Both the position numbers and the translations under genes were made by a program. The notes under the pieces are model-generated. The model was not told the DNA's origin. It was given only the letters and a program-made list of their open reading frames with translations, and did no database searches. Of a stretch of 64,000 bases of DNA, positions 46,175 to 54,822 are shown piece after piece. The stretch is from Bacillus sp. WMMC1349 (GTDB taxonomy: Bacteria > Bacillota > Bacilli > Bacillales > Bacillaceae). The stretch is from positions 2,753,501 through 2,817,500 of the forward strand of contig NZ_JABJUQ010000007.1 of NCBI RefSeq assembly GCF_013155385.1. Direction: 5' to 3'. Numbering within the stretch: the first letter of the stretch is position 1; each line of letters starts with the position of its first letter.

Positions 46175-46303
46175 GTGGCTATCTAAAAAGTCCTTTATCA
46201 AGAAGAATCATGGGGAATTGCATGACCCCGCAGGAGCAAGGAACGAGCTCCAAGGAGGCTCCCGGAAAGCGAGCAAATCCCCCAATTTTTATTCATCTAT
46301 GCA
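46175..46303 (-). repeat. Shortened copy (G) of the GGGGCTGTCC hairpin element, reversed
   Basis: Starts GTGGCTATCTAAAAAGTCC, lacks part of the GAGACTCCTGCGG core, keeps GAGCAAGGAACGAGCTCC and ends AATTTTTATTCATC at the dps stop codon. Confidence 0.8.
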
Positions 46304-46304
46304 G

Positions 46305-46742
46305 CTAACCTAAATAAGCTTTTAACATCCAGTTATGCTTCTCGATCACTTGATGAATGGCAAGAAACATGTCACCTGTTGTTTCATCATTTACCTCTTC
46401 AGCCAACTCAATTCCTGTTTTGAGCTCTTCAGCAACAGTAGAAAAGTCATGATAAATATTTTGAACCATCTGTTCTGCAGTTTCGCTTCCATCTGCTTCT
46501 TTTACTGTGGATACTTCAAGACATTCCTTCATCGTCGCCACTGGAGAGCCTTGCATCGCCAACAGACGTTCAGCTAAATCATCAATATAAACAGCTGCTT
46601 CATTATAAAACTCTTCAAATTTTTCATGCAGTGTAAAAAAATCTTTTCCCTTTACATACCAATGGTAATTATGTAGCTTCACATAAAGAACTGTCCAGTT
46701 TGCAACTTGCTTATTTACTGTTGTTTTTAATTTTTCAGACAT
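46305..46742 (-). CDS. dps: Dps-family ferritin-like DNA-protecting protein
   Basis: 145 residues, the size of B. subtilis Dps (YtkB). Ferroxidase residues typical of Dps are visible in [39 protein letters not shown]. It oxidises and stores iron as a dodecamer and protects DNA. Start ATG 46740-46742, nine bases after GAGGAGG. A SigB promoter lies upstream, as expected for this general stress gene. The element G reaches its stop codon. Confidence 0.93.
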   Translation of the reverse strand: MSEKLKTTVNKQVANWTVLYVKLHNYHWYVKGKDFFTLHEKFEEFYNEAAVYIDDLAERLLAMQGSPVATMKECLEVSTVKEADGSETAEQMVQNIYHDFSTVAEELKTGIELAEEVNDETTGDMFLAIHQVIEKHNWMLKAYLG

Positions 46743-46774
46743 TAAGATCAACCTCCTCTTGGTTTACTATTGAT

Positions 46775-46800
46775 ATACCCACTTAGTTTGTACGGGAAAC
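46775..46800 (-). promoter_or_regulatory. SigB promoter of dps
   Basis: Minus strand GTTTCC (46795-46800), 14-bp spacer, GGGTAT (46775-46780), close to the SigB consensus GTTTAA-N14-GGGTAT. Confidence 0.75.
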
Positions 46801-46852
46801 ATGTCTTTTATGATAAGCTATAGTAAAACAACATAGAGAATGGAGGCTTTTT

Positions 46853-47002
46853 ATGATCTTTTGGATTGTTTTAGCCATATTGATTTTCGGTGCTGTTTTG
46901 ACAATATCACTAATTACAACATCTAAAGCATACAGTTACAAACATCAAATTGATCCACTTCCAAGAAGACGCCATATGAAGAAAGAACAGTCTCATCAAT
47001 GA
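46853..47002 (+). CDS. ytzI: Small membrane protein YtzI
   Basis: 49 residues: an N-terminal hydrophobic helix (IFWIVLAILIFGAVLTISLITT) and a basic tail (YKHQIDPLPRRRHMKKEQ). Layout and location between dps and ytkA match YtzI. The site ATGGAGG precedes the ATG. Its last 7 bases overlap the convergent ytkA. Function unknown. Confidence 0.78.
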   Translation: MIFWIVLAILIFGAVLTISLITTSKAYSYKHQIDPLPRRRHMKKEQSHQ

Positions 47003-47442
47003 TGATGAGCTTCTTCTTTGTGATCCTCTTTTTCCGGCTTTTGATCAACTTTCCCGACTTTTATTTCAGTTACTGGCATGGTGTGTTGTTTTTTGGCTGT
47101 AACATGAACTTGAACTTTATAAAGGCCATCCTTTGGAAAAGCCTTTTCAATACTGTAAACCCCTTTTCCTTCATGCTTTGCTTTTTGGAGCTGGCTTTCA
47201 TCCTTGCTTCCCGACTTCCAACATTCAAATTCTACTTCATCTGCATCTGTCACCGGCTCGTCCCCATATAAAACAGAAGCCTTAATATGAACCTGCTCTT
47301 TTTTCGCCACATGCTTTGGTGCGTCAAGCTTTGCATTCAGCATTTTGGGCTTTTGATCAGATGATGCCGTCTTTTCTGTTTGACCACATGCAGTCAGACT
47401 AATCAGCAAAAACAATAGAACAATCCATTTTCCCCAACGCAT
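46996..47442 (-). CDS. ytkA: YtkA/FixH-like lipoprotein
   Basis: 148 residues. Signal helix WIVLLFLLISLTAC with lipobox cysteine C19; the mature domain is a small Ig-like YtkA fold (HVAKKEQVHIKASVLYGDEPVTDADEVEFECW) and the tail ends in acidic and His residues (DHKEEAHHH) that could bind metal. Start ATG 47442 (MRWGKW); earlier in-frame starts lack a ribosome site. Function unknown. Confidence 0.83.
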   Translation of the reverse strand: MRWGKWIVLLFLLISLTACGQTEKTASSDQKPKMLNAKLDAPKHVAKKEQVHIKASVLYGDEPVTDADEVEFECWKSGSKDESQLQKAKHEGKGVYSIEKAFPKDGLYKVQVHVTAKKQHTMPVTEIKVGKVDQKPEKEDHKEEAHHH

Positions 47443-47532
47443 CCTATCACCCTTTTTCATTGATATATTACAAGTAAAGTTTAACAAAACAGCAGAGAAA
47501 TGGCATTATTTTCTTTGTGAACAAATAAAAAA

Positions 47533-47555
47533 CCGACTCCTTTTATAAGAGTCGG
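47533..47555 (-). terminator. Terminator after luxS
   Basis: CCGACTC / GAGTCGG stem followed by TTTTTTATTT on the minus strand. Confidence 0.88.
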
Positions 47556-47569
47556 ATCGGTCTAAAGAT

Positions 47570-48043
47570 TTATCCAAATACTTTTAATAAATCTTCTTTA
47601 TTTTGTGTCAGCCAAAAACGAATCATTCGCTTTGCGCCTTCTAAGTCATGAAGTTTTGCTTGACCACATTGCTTCTCGTTTGCAGCTGGAATTTCGTTCA
47701 CTTCAACAGCCTCTTTAAATGTATCTTCAAGCAAATCGACAATCTCCTCAACTTTCGGTTCTCCACTTACGACAAGGTAATATCCTGTTTGACATCCCAT
47801 TGGTGAAATATCAATAATATCAAAATGGTCGTATTTTTCCGCATGCGTCCGAATCGTAAAAGCGAGCAAATGCTCAAGTGTATGAATCGTATCAGGCTTC
47901 ATCGCCTGTTTATTTGGCTGGCAAAAACGAATATCAAACTTATTGACAACCCCATCTGTTCCGACTTTGTGAACTCCACAATGTCTGACATAAGGTGCCT
48001 TAACAGCATGATGGTCAAGCTCAAAGCTTTCAACTGATGGCAT
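47570..48043 (-). CDS. luxS: S-ribosylhomocysteine lyase LuxS
   Basis: 157 residues, standard size. Metal ligands H54, H58 (HTLEH) and C126, and catalytic E57 and C84 (MGCQTGYYL) are all present. Splits S-ribosylhomocysteine into homocysteine and DPD, the AI-2 precursor, recycling the product of SAM-dependent methylation. Own ribosome site (AGAGGGGAGAG) and terminator. Confidence 0.97.
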   Translation of the reverse strand: MPSVESFELDHHAVKAPYVRHCGVHKVGTDGVVNKFDIRFCQPNKQAMKPDTIHTLEHLLAFTIRTHAEKYDHFDIIDISPMGCQTGYYLVVSGEPKVEEIVDLLEDTFKEAVEVNEIPAANEKQCGQAKLHDLEGAKRMIRFWLTQNKEDLLKVFG

Positions 48044-48356
48044 ATGTTATCTCTCCCCTCTAAATTCATCTTTTTGTATTATAGCATATAGATTTCAATG
48101 TATGATAATTGTATGAGCTGGTTATGGACAATTTTATCACTCACTTAGAAAACTTATCGTTTTGACAATCCGGACAGTTTCAAATGAGAAACGACCTGTT
48201 TCTTCATGAGGATGTATATTTTTTATTTATTTTAAATTTAAATATTTTGTGGTATTCTTTTGCATGTGGATTTATTCCTTTTCACTTTGACTCTACCATA
48301 TATTTGTTTCTTCCTCTAAGCTATCCACAATCATTTAAAAAAGGTGTTGAACAATC
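48044..48356. other. Gene-free stretch between luxS and yidD
   Basis: Divergent promoter region. A minus-strand TATAAT near 48080 probably belongs to luxS. No gene, repeat or riboswitch recognised. Confidence 0.4.
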
Positions 48357-48584
48357 ATGAAAACTCTGTTCCTTCTGATCATCCGAACATACCAAAAATG
48401 GATTTCTCCTATTTTACCTCCGTCTTGCCGCTTTTACCCGACCTGCTCCAATTACGGACTTGAAGCAATCCAAAAACACGGAGCGCTTAAAGGAGGCTGG
48501 CTGACAATGAAGCGGATCCTAAAATGCCATCCATTTCATCCCGGCGGTATTGATCCTGTACCGGAAAAAAAACATAAGCATTAA
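48357..48584 (+). CDS. yidD: Membrane protein insertion efficiency factor YidD (YtjA)
   Basis: 75 residues with the family core [35 protein letters not shown], three conserved cysteines and an N-terminal amphipathic helix. YidD helps YidC/Oxa1-dependent insertion at the inner face of the membrane. Its end overlaps the convergent ytiB by four bases. The ribosome site is modest (AAGGTG). Confidence 0.92.
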   Translation: MKTLFLLIIRTYQKWISPILPPSCRFYPTCSNYGLEAIQKHGALKGGWLTMKRILKCHPFHPGGIDPVPEKKHKH

Positions 48585-49138
48585 TAGCCTTTAATGACAA
48601 CATCAAGTTTTCCTGTCCCCGGATCAATCACAAGTCCGTGTACGGGAACATCATTTGGTAAAAGCGGATGGTTTTTAATGACTTGCACACTGTCTTTGAC
48701 ACTATCCTCTACAGAATCAAAGCTTTTCAACCACTGCTTAAAGTCAACTCCAGAATATTCAAGAGTTTGAATCCGCTCTTTAGAAATCCCCCGTTTTACT
48801 GCTTTGTCAAGAAAACTTTCACTTTTCAGTTTGCTCATACCACAATCATGATGCCCGATTACGCATATTTCATCAGCATTCAACTCATAAACAGCAACAA
48901 GAATGCTTCTCATAATACTTCCAAAAGGATGTGAAACAAGTGCTCCTGCGCTTTTGACAATTTTCACATCACCATTTCGCAGATTCATCGCATGTGGCAT
49001 CAATTCAACAAGCCTTGTATCCATGCAGGAGAGGATGACCATTTTTTTATCAGGAAATTTACTTGTCTGATATTTTTTATAATCCTCACGTTCAACGAAT
49101 TGCTGATTAAATTGTAAAATATTATCCAAAAGATTCAT
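48581..49138 (-). CDS. ytiB: Beta-carbonic anhydrase YtiB
   Basis: 185 residues. Zinc ligands C38 (with D40 and R42 in CMDTR), H96 and C99 (HHDCG) give the beta-class site. Interconverts CO2 and bicarbonate in the cytoplasm. Same length and position as B. subtilis YtiB. Convergent with yidD and divergent from the zinc-binding lipoprotein gene. Confidence 0.93.
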   Translation of the reverse strand: MNLLDNILQFNQQFVEREDYKKYQTSKFPDKKMVILSCMDTRLVELMPHAMNLRNGDVKIVKSAGALVSHPFGSIMRSILVAVYELNADEICVIGHHDCGMSKLKSESFLDKAVKRGISKERIQTLEYSGVDFKQWLKSFDSVEDSVKDSVQVIKNHPLLPNDVPVHGLVIDPGTGKLDVVIKGY

Positions 49139-49227
49139 GACTTGTTCCTTTCAAAACGAATTTTGCAGTTAAGCATACCATATAACTTATTTTTTTTCAT
49201 TAACTAGACTATAAAAATATTTTTCTC

Positions 49228-49256
49228 TTTTCAAATCGTAATTATTACGATACAAT
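49228..49256 (+). promoter_or_regulatory. Zur box within the promoter of the zinc-binding lipoprotein gene
   Basis: TCGTAATTATTACGA (49236-49250) is a near-perfect Zur operator. It lies between a weak minus 35 (TTTTCA) and a minus 10 TACAAT (49251-49256), so Zur-Zn would block the promoter. Confidence 0.88.
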
Positions 49257-49314
49257 GTAACAGGAATTAATTTAAATCGGAACAATTCGATTTTATGTTG
49301 AGAGGAGAAATAAA

Positions 49315-50289
49315 ATGAAAAAAACAGTCGGAATAGCATCTGCAATCCTCCTTGCAATTGGTTTAACAGCAGGGTGTTCAAGTAAGGGAACATCAGCAGA
49401 TCAAAATAAAAAAGCTGGAAAGTTAGATATTTATACAACGATCTATCCACTTGAGGATTTCACAAAAAAAATCGGCGGGGAATATGTAAACGTTAAAAGT
49501 GTTTATCCACCTAATGTTGAAGCACATACTTATGAGCCAAGCTCAAAAACGATTGCGGAGATATCAGATTCAGATGCCTTTATCTATTCTGGAGTCGGTG
49601 TAGAAGGATTCGCTGATAAAGCCGTCAATATGTTAAAAAACAGTGATGTCGACATAGTGAAATCTGGAGAAGGAATTGATCTTCTTGAACATGGAGAAGA
49701 GCATGGTCATGATGAGGAACATGAGCATGACAAACATGAGCATGGCGATCATGACCATGGTGATCACGATCCACATGTCTGGCTTGACCCTGTACTTGCC
49801 CAAAAGTTAGCGGAAAATATTAAAAATGAGCTCGTAAAATTACAACCAGAACATAAAAAAACGTTCACAAAAAACTATGAATCTCTCAAATCTGAATTGA
49901 AAAATCTTGATCAAGAATTTAAAAAAACAGTTGCACACGCGGATAAAAAAGAGATTCTCGTTTCTCATGCTGCATACGGATACTGGGAAAAACGTTATGG
50001 AATTGAGCAGATGAGTGTGCTTGGTCTTTCACCAACTGAGGAGCCTTCTCAGAAAGATTTAGAAAATATCGTAAAAACAGCTAAAGAACACAACATAAAA
50101 TATGTGATCTTTGAAAGTAATGTTAGCAGCAAAATTTCCGAAATCATTAAAAAAGAAATCGGAGCTGAAAGCCTAACAATGAAAAACCTTGAATCCGTCT
50201 CAGATGAAGATCTTAAAGATGGCAAAGACTATACGAGCATCATGAAAGAAAACTTATCTGTCCTTAAAAAAGCATTATCAAATAAATAA
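49315..50289 (+). CDS. znuA: Zinc ABC transporter substrate-binding lipoprotein (ZnuA/AdcA-like)
   Basis: 324 residues. Lipoprotein signal with C21 (LTAGC). Cluster A-I fold; zinc ligands expected in VEAHTYEPS, the conserved DPHVWLDP and LVSHAAYGYW. Between the first two is a His/Asp/Glu-rich loop (GEEHGHDEEHEHDKHEHGDH) typical of zinc-specific binders. A perfect Zur box upstream confirms zinc control. No permease or ATPase gene is next to it, so it must use a transporter encoded elsewhere. Confidence 0.88.
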   Translation: MKKTVGIASAILLAIGLTAGCSSKGTSADQNKKAGKLDIYTTIYPLEDFTKKIGGEYVNVKSVYPPNVEAHTYEPSSKTIAEISDSDAFIYSGVGVEGFADKAVNMLKNSDVDIVKSGEGIDLLEHGEEHGHDEEHEHDKHEHGDHDHGDHDPHVWLDPVLAQKLAENIKNELVKLQPEHKKTFTKNYESLKSELKNLDQEFKKTVAHADKKEILVSHAAYGYWEKRYGIEQMSVLGLSPTEEPSQKDLENIVKTAKEHNIKYVIFESNVSSKISEIIKKEIGAESLTMKNLESVSDEDLKDGKDYTSIMKENLSVLKKALSNK

Positions 50290-50297
50290 TAACTGAC

Positions 50298-50411
50298 GGG
50301 GCTGTCATGAAAGTCGTGTGGATGAATAAAAATTGGGGAATTTTCTCGCTTTCCGCGGACGATCCGCGAGCCTCCTGATTTATGTTGAAAAAGGACTTTT
50401 TAGACAGCTCC
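50298..50411 (+). repeat. Internal-deletion copy (H) of the GGGGCTGTCC hairpin element
   Basis: 114 bp: intact left end GGGGCTGTCATGAAAGTCGTG and right end GGACTTTTTAGACAGCTCC, with most of the core deleted (CGCGAGCCTCC joined to TGATTTATGTTG). Between convergent znuA and rpmEB. Confidence 0.88.
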
Positions 50412-50430
50412 GTTTTTTTATTTTAAAAAA

Positions 50431-50446
50431 AGACCGAATATCGGCC
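50431..50446 (-). terminator. Terminator after rpmEB
   Basis: Minus strand GGCCGATATTCGGTC followed by TTTTTTT. Confidence 0.8.
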
Positions 50447-50448
50447 TT

Positions 50449-50694
50449 TTAATCGAGATTAAATCTTTTCTTAAACTGTTCGACCCTTCCCCCTCTTTCA
50501 TTGAACTTTTGTCTACCTGTATAAAATGGATGAGTATCAGAGCTTACTTCAACTTTAATCACCGGATATGTTTTACCATCTTCCCACACTGCTGTTTCAT
50601 TAGAAGTTCTTGTTGAACGGCTCAAAAATCGGTAACCACTGTTTACATCATGAAAAATAACTTTATAAGTTTTCGGGTGAATATTTGGTTTCAT
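50449..50694 (-). CDS. rpmEB: Ribosomal protein L31 type B (zinc-independent)
   Basis: 81 residues; it lacks the CxxC zinc-binding pairs of the zinc form and shows type B features (TYKVIFHDVNSGYRFLSRSTRTS, SSDTHPFYTGRQKF). In B. subtilis YtiA replaces zinc-bound L31 during zinc starvation, freeing zinc. A perfect Zur box follows its promoter. Confidence 0.95.
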   Translation of the reverse strand: MKPNIHPKTYKVIFHDVNSGYRFLSRSTRTSNETAVWEDGKTYPVIKVEVSSDTHPFYTGRQKFNERGGRVEQFKKRFNLD

Positions 50695-50710
50695 TGATAA
50701 TCCTCCTCAC

Positions 50711-50760
50711 AAAACGTAATTATTACGTTTTATTATAAACCTTTCAATTCAGTATGTCAA
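50711..50760 (-). promoter_or_regulatory. Consensus promoter with Zur box upstream of rpmEB
   Basis: Minus strand TTGACA (50755-50760), 17-bp spacer, TATAAT (50732-50737), followed directly by AAAACGTAAT-N-ATTACGTTTT (50711-50731), a perfect 10-bp-arm Zur operator. Confidence 0.9.
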
Positions 50761-50830
50761 AAGATAGAAGAATAAACAAAACAATGGACGGATACGCTAA
50801 TACCGTACAAAAAATTGAAGGGGGATCATA

Positions 50831-51001
50831 ATGGAACATAAAGAGGAACAAAAAATACTTTGTGAAGTTAATAACTGTACGTATTGGGGTCAAGGAAACA
50901 AATGTACAGCTGATGCCATTTATGTAGTGAGCCATGCGGGTGAAAAAGCTTCTACAAGTGAGGAAACGGATTGTAAAACATTTAAACCAGAGCATCATTA
51001 A
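50831..51001 (+). CDS. DUF1540 small cysteine protein
   Basis: 56 residues with four cysteines in the DUF1540 spacing (CEVNNCTYWGQGNKC ... DCKTFKP), a probable metal-binding or disulfide module. GAAGGGGGATCATA supplies the ribosome site. Function unknown. Confidence 0.78.
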   Translation: MEHKEEQKILCEVNNCTYWGQGNKCTADAIYVVSHAGEKASTSEETDCKTFKPEHH

Positions 51002-51029
51002 TCAGAAGTATTGAAGGAGGAACAGGCTG

Positions 51030-51221
51030 ATGAAGCATGAGTCCTTGATGAAGGCTTTTTTTCAGGAAATCCAGGGAGCTGATGAGATCTCTTTTCAAAA
51101 GGCCGCCCGCTCCTTCGCAAACTTATGGGATTATGAATACGGCTGTCTGGACGGTTTTAATGAACAAGCTGATCAACTAATCGGACAAGCCGTTTGCGAA
51201 GACATGCTATTAGAGGAATAG
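51030..51221 (+). CDS. Hypothetical small protein (63 residues)
   Basis: MKHESLMKAFFQEIQGADEISF, then a Trp/Tyr-containing middle (LWDYEYGCLDGF) and an acidic tail. Helical and soluble in look. A good ribosome site (AAGGAGG) 28 bases after the DUF1540 gene suggests an operon. No family recognised. Confidence 0.65.
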   Translation: MKHESLMKAFFQEIQGADEISFQKAARSFANLWDYEYGCLDGFNEQADQLIGQAVCEDMLLEE

Positions 51222-51225
51222 GATC

Positions 51226-51252
51226 AAGGGTGTCCATAAGTTGGATGCCCTT
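51226..51252 (+). terminator. Terminator after the DUF1540 pair
   Basis: AAGGGTGTCCA / TGGATGCCCTT; outer bases resemble the dispersed element's end. Confidence 0.65.
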
Positions 51253-51264
51253 AAGAGTAAAAAA

Positions 51265-51283
51265 ACCGGCATTTATTGCCGGT
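51265..51283 (-). terminator. Terminator of the men operon
   Basis: Minus strand ACCGGCAATAAATGCCGGT followed by TTTTTTAC, about 100 bases beyond menC. Confidence 0.8.
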
Positions 51284-51381
51284 CCAAACGAGAAGGGGAA
51301 TATAATACAGATTAAATATAGAAGAATACCACAAAACAAACAAACCTTAAGAAATAGAAAATCACTTAACAAAAATGCTTT

Positions 51382-52491
51382 TTAACGTTGAAATACATCT
51401 ATTTTAACAGAGTTTTTTCTTAATACATGTTGATTGACTGCAAATCCCATTCCTGGCTTATCTGGTACTTTAATATACCCACGTTGGATCTGAATTTCCG
51501 GTTGAACAATATCCTCTTCCCAGTACCTCGAAGATGCGGAGATGTCCCCTGGTATCATAAATTGCGGGAGTGAGCTAAGCGCAATATTATGCGCCCTAGA
51601 AATACCTGTTTCCAACATTCCGCCACACCAAACAGGCAGATGATGCTTTTTGCAAAGATCATGAATTTTTAGTGCTTCCGTTAAACCTCCAACACGTGAA
51701 GGTTTAATATTAATGATTTGACAACTGCCTAGCTCAATCGCTTTTCTAGCATCATCGACCGACCGTATGCTTTCATCAAGACAAATTGAAGTTTTGATAT
51801 ACTTTTGTAAGTGACGGTGATCAACAATGTCTTCATCTCCCAATGGTTGTTCAATCATGATTAAATGAAATTGATCCAATTTTTTTATACGTTTAAGATC
51901 TTTCAGCTGGTATGAGGAGTTTGCATCTGCCATTAATGGTACATGAGGAAAATGCTTTCTAATTTCTTTTAATAAACCAATATCTTGTCCAGGCTTAATT
52001 TTAAGTTTTATTCTTTGATAACCTTCTTTTACATATTGATCAATTTCCTGAAGCATATCCTCTACCGGTCCAAGTCCGACGACAACGCCAGCCGGTATTT
52101 TCGATTTCACTCCTCCTAGTACCTCTGTTAAAGATTGACCATGTTTTTTAGCATACAAATCCCAAAAAGCTGCTTCAATCCCCGCCTTTGCCATTCTGTT
52201 TCCTTTAAATCTTTGCAATCGCTCTGGGACTTGAGAAGGATGAGAAAAGCTCTCAGAAAGCACGATCGGAATAAAAAAATCTTTCAACATATGATAGCAT
52301 GTCTCAGTTGTTTCTTCCGTGTACCATGGAGAGGAAAAAGCAGAAACTTCCCCCCAGCCTGTTACACCGTGCTGATCTTCTACCTCTATAATAAGGAATT
52401 TGCGTTCCTGCAGCGTTTCTAAACTAGACTCAAAGGGTTTTTTTAAATGCATGCACAAATGGTACAATGTCAATCTTTTGATTTGAATCAT
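51382..52491 (-). CDS. menC: o-Succinylbenzoate synthase MenC
   Basis: 369 residues, enolase superfamily. Catalytic Lys in RIKLKIKPG, metal ligands in MADANSSYQL, IEQPLG and LDESI, second Lys in IINIKPSRVGG. Dehydrates SHCHC to o-succinylbenzoate in menaquinone synthesis. Last gene of menFDHBEC. Confidence 0.93.
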   Translation of the reverse strand: MIQIKRLTLYHLCMHLKKPFESSLETLQERKFLIIEVEDQHGVTGWGEVSAFSSPWYTEETTETCYHMLKDFFIPIVLSESFSHPSQVPERLQRFKGNRMAKAGIEAAFWDLYAKKHGQSLTEVLGGVKSKIPAGVVVGLGPVEDMLQEIDQYVKEGYQRIKLKIKPGQDIGLLKEIRKHFPHVPLMADANSSYQLKDLKRIKKLDQFHLIMIEQPLGDEDIVDHRHLQKYIKTSICLDESIRSVDDARKAIELGSCQIINIKPSRVGGLTEALKIHDLCKKHHLPVWCGGMLETGISRAHNIALSSLPQFMIPGDISASSRYWEEDIVQPEIQIQRGYIKVPDKPGMGFAVNQHVLRKNSVKIDVFQR

Positions 52492-52503
52492 ATCCTTCTC
52501 CTT

Positions 52504-53925
52504 CTACAATTTGTGTCTCATCAATTTGTTTGCAGCATTACGCGGTAACTTTTCGACAATATGAAAAACTTTTGGAACTTTGTAGGGGGCAAGCCTTTTT
52601 TTACAGTATTGAATCAGTTCTTCCCTGTCGACCGCTTCATTGATTACCAGAAATGCATGTGGGACCTTTCCCCAAATATTATCGTCTACTCCTTTTACTC
52701 CAGCTTCCATAACAAAAGGATGGGTTTGAAGAACCGCTTCTATCTCAGCGGGATAAATATTTTCACCACCTGAGATGATTAAATCTGAACGTCTATCTAA
52801 TACATATAAAAATCCGTCATTGTCAAGGTAGCCGAGATCACCGGTTTTAAACCAGCCATCTTTTAATGATTCGCGAGTAGCTGCTTCATTTTTCAAATAC
52901 CCTTTCATGACAGTCGGTCCTTTTACAATAATTTCACCATGTTCACTAGTGTTCAATGACACCCCATTTTGTTCAATTCGAATGTTTGAAGCAAACAGCG
53001 GTTTTCCGGCTGAACCGAGTTTTGTCATACTGTACTGTGGTGCAAGTGTTGCAATTTGTGAACAAGTTTCTGTCATCCCATAAGTCTGAACGATTGGCAA
53101 TTGTTTTTTTCTGCATTCTTCGAGTAGGGCAGATGGAGCCGGTCCCCCACCTAACAACAAGCATCTTAACGGCTCAGGACAGTTGGAAAGCTCTGCTGAT
53201 AGACGCGCAAGTGTTGTCTGAACAACTGAAATCATCGTTACTTGGTCAGATTGAATGGAGTGAAGGACATCCATTACTTCAAATCTTTTATGTAAAACAA
53301 TTGTCATTCCATAAATAACAGATTTAAACAAAGCGGACAAGCCACTGATATGAAAAAGAGGCAAAGTCACTAGCCAGCGATCATCCTCCATAAGACCAAG
53401 ATTTAAAGCAGAAGAAACTGCACTAAAGTAGTGATTAGAAAATGTTTGCAGCACCCCTTTAGGACGTCCGGTTGTACCTGATGTATACATGATTGTAGCT
53501 GTATCATCCAAATGAATCTCGACTGGTTGAAAAAACGGCTCAGGCAGTATCTTTTGAAGGTCTTCAACTGTCATGGCATTCTTATGTTGCTCATCAAAAG
53601 GCTCTTCAGTAATGATAAGCTTAGCTTCTGAATGTTCGATTTGATAAAGCCTTTCCGACTTTGACAGTCTTGTATTTAAAAGAACGACACGAGCACCAAG
53701 GAAAAAACAAGCGTGGATGCAAATCACCATCTCGAGTCGGTTTGTCATCAGAATAGCAATTGTATCGCCTTTTTCTATAGCCAAACGTTTCAGCTGAGCG
53801 GCCATTTTTTCTGCCTTTGTAAACAGTTTTAAAAAGGTAAGCCGTTTGTTTCCTTGAATAATAGCCAGCCTGTCAGGTGTCAATTCTGCCCGCTGTTTAA
53901 GCCAATTCGGCTGCTCCATTAGCAT
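52504..53925 (-). CDS. menE: o-Succinylbenzoate-CoA ligase MenE
   Basis: 473 residues, acyl-adenylate-forming family: AMP motif MYTSGTTGRPKGV, YGMTETCSQ, TGDLGYLDNDGFLYVLDR and a C-terminal NAANKLMR carrying the catalytic lysine. Start ATG 53923-53925 (MLMEQPNWL, compare MLTEQPNWL in B. subtilis) nine bases after GGAG. A terminator precedes it, after menB. Confidence 0.93.
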   Translation of the reverse strand: MLMEQPNWLKQRAELTPDRLAIIQGNKRLTFLKLFTKAEKMAAQLKRLAIEKGDTIAILMTNRLEMVICIHACFFLGARVVLLNTRLSKSERLYQIEHSEAKLIITEEPFDEQHKNAMTVEDLQKILPEPFFQPVEIHLDDTATIMYTSGTTGRPKGVLQTFSNHYFSAVSSALNLGLMEDDRWLVTLPLFHISGLSALFKSVIYGMTIVLHKRFEVMDVLHSIQSDQVTMISVVQTTLARLSAELSNCPEPLRCLLLGGGPAPSALLEECRKKQLPIVQTYGMTETCSQIATLAPQYSMTKLGSAGKPLFASNIRIEQNGVSLNTSEHGEIIVKGPTVMKGYLKNEAATRESLKDGWFKTGDLGYLDNDGFLYVLDRRSDLIISGGENIYPAEIEAVLQTHPFVMEAGVKGVDDNIWGKVPHAFLVINEAVDREELIQYCKKRLAPYKVPKVFHIVEKLPRNAANKLMRHKL

Positions 53926-53956
53926 CTTCAATCATCTCCAAAACTGATTTAAAAAG

Positions 53957-53986
53957 AAAACAGCTCAGTCCATACCAAGCTGTTTT
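53957..53986 (-). terminator. Hairpin inside the men operon, between menB and menE
   Basis: AAAACAGCT / AGCTGTTTT stem followed by CTTTTT on the minus strand; could cut expression of menEC. Confidence 0.65.
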
Positions 53987-53991
53987 TTATA

Positions 53992-54810
53992 TTAAGGAAA
54001 ACGAGGGAACTGTCCAAAGTCTGGGCGGCGTTTTTCTTTAAAGGCATCGCGCCCCTCTTTCGCTTCATCTGTTGTGTAGTATAGCAATGTCGCATCTCCG
54101 GCAAATTGTTGAATACCTGCAAGTCCATCTGTATCAGCATTAAAAGCAGCTTTCAAAAATCTAAGTGCTGTCGGGCTTTTTTCTAACATTTCTTCACACC
54201 ATTGAATGGTTTCTTCTTCAAGTTTTTCAAGCGGAACAACCGTGTTGACAAGACCCATTTCCTTTGCCTCTTGAGCATTATATTGACGGCATAAGTACCA
54301 GATTTCACGCGCTTTTTTATGGCCAACAATTCGGGCTAAATAGCCTGATCCATAACCGGCATCAAAGCTGCCCACTTTCGGTCCTGTTTGTCCAAAAATT
54401 GCATTGTCTGCAGCAATAGTCAAGTCACAAACGATATGCAGTACATGTCCACCACCAATTGCATAGCCAGAAACCATGGCAACAACAGGTTTTGGAATGA
54501 CACGAATTAAACGCTGTAAGTCGAGCACATTTAGACGCGGGATTTGATCTTCTCCCACATATCCTCCATGACCTCGTACTTTTTGATCTCCACCTGAACA
54601 AAACGCTTTATCTCCTGCACCGGCAAGGATGATAACACCAATATTTGCGTCATCTCTTGCAAAAGCAAATGCATCAATCAGTTCTGAAACTGTCTTCGGA
54701 CGAAATGCGTTATGTACTTCAGGCCGATTAATCGTAATTTTTGCAATGCCATGATATGTCTCATATAAAATATCTTCATATTGACGTTCACTTTTCCACT
54801 CTACCGTCAT
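53992..54810 (-). CDS. menB: 1,4-Dihydroxy-2-naphthoyl-CoA synthase MenB
   Basis: 272 residues, crotonase fold. Oxyanion and active-site segments [49 protein letters not shown] are all intact. Cyclises OSB-CoA. ATG behind GGAGG. Spacing of 12 bases to menH. Confidence 0.96.
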   Translation of the reverse strand: MTVEWKSERQYEDILYETYHGIAKITINRPEVHNAFRPKTVSELIDAFAFARDDANIGVIILAGAGDKAFCSGGDQKVRGHGGYVGEDQIPRLNVLDLQRLIRVIPKPVVAMVSGYAIGGGHVLHIVCDLTIAADNAIFGQTGPKVGSFDAGYGSGYLARIVGHKKAREIWYLCRQYNAQEAKEMGLVNTVVPLEKLEEETIQWCEEMLEKSPTALRFLKAAFNADTDGLAGIQQFAGDATLLYYTTDEAKEGRDAFKEKRRPDFGQFPRFP

Positions 54811-54822
54811 AAATATAACCTC

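Noticed and set aside
50744..50998. 84-codon minus-strand ORF opposite the DUF1540 gene
   Set aside because: Shadow of the plus-strand gene, which has a good ribosome site and conserved cysteines.
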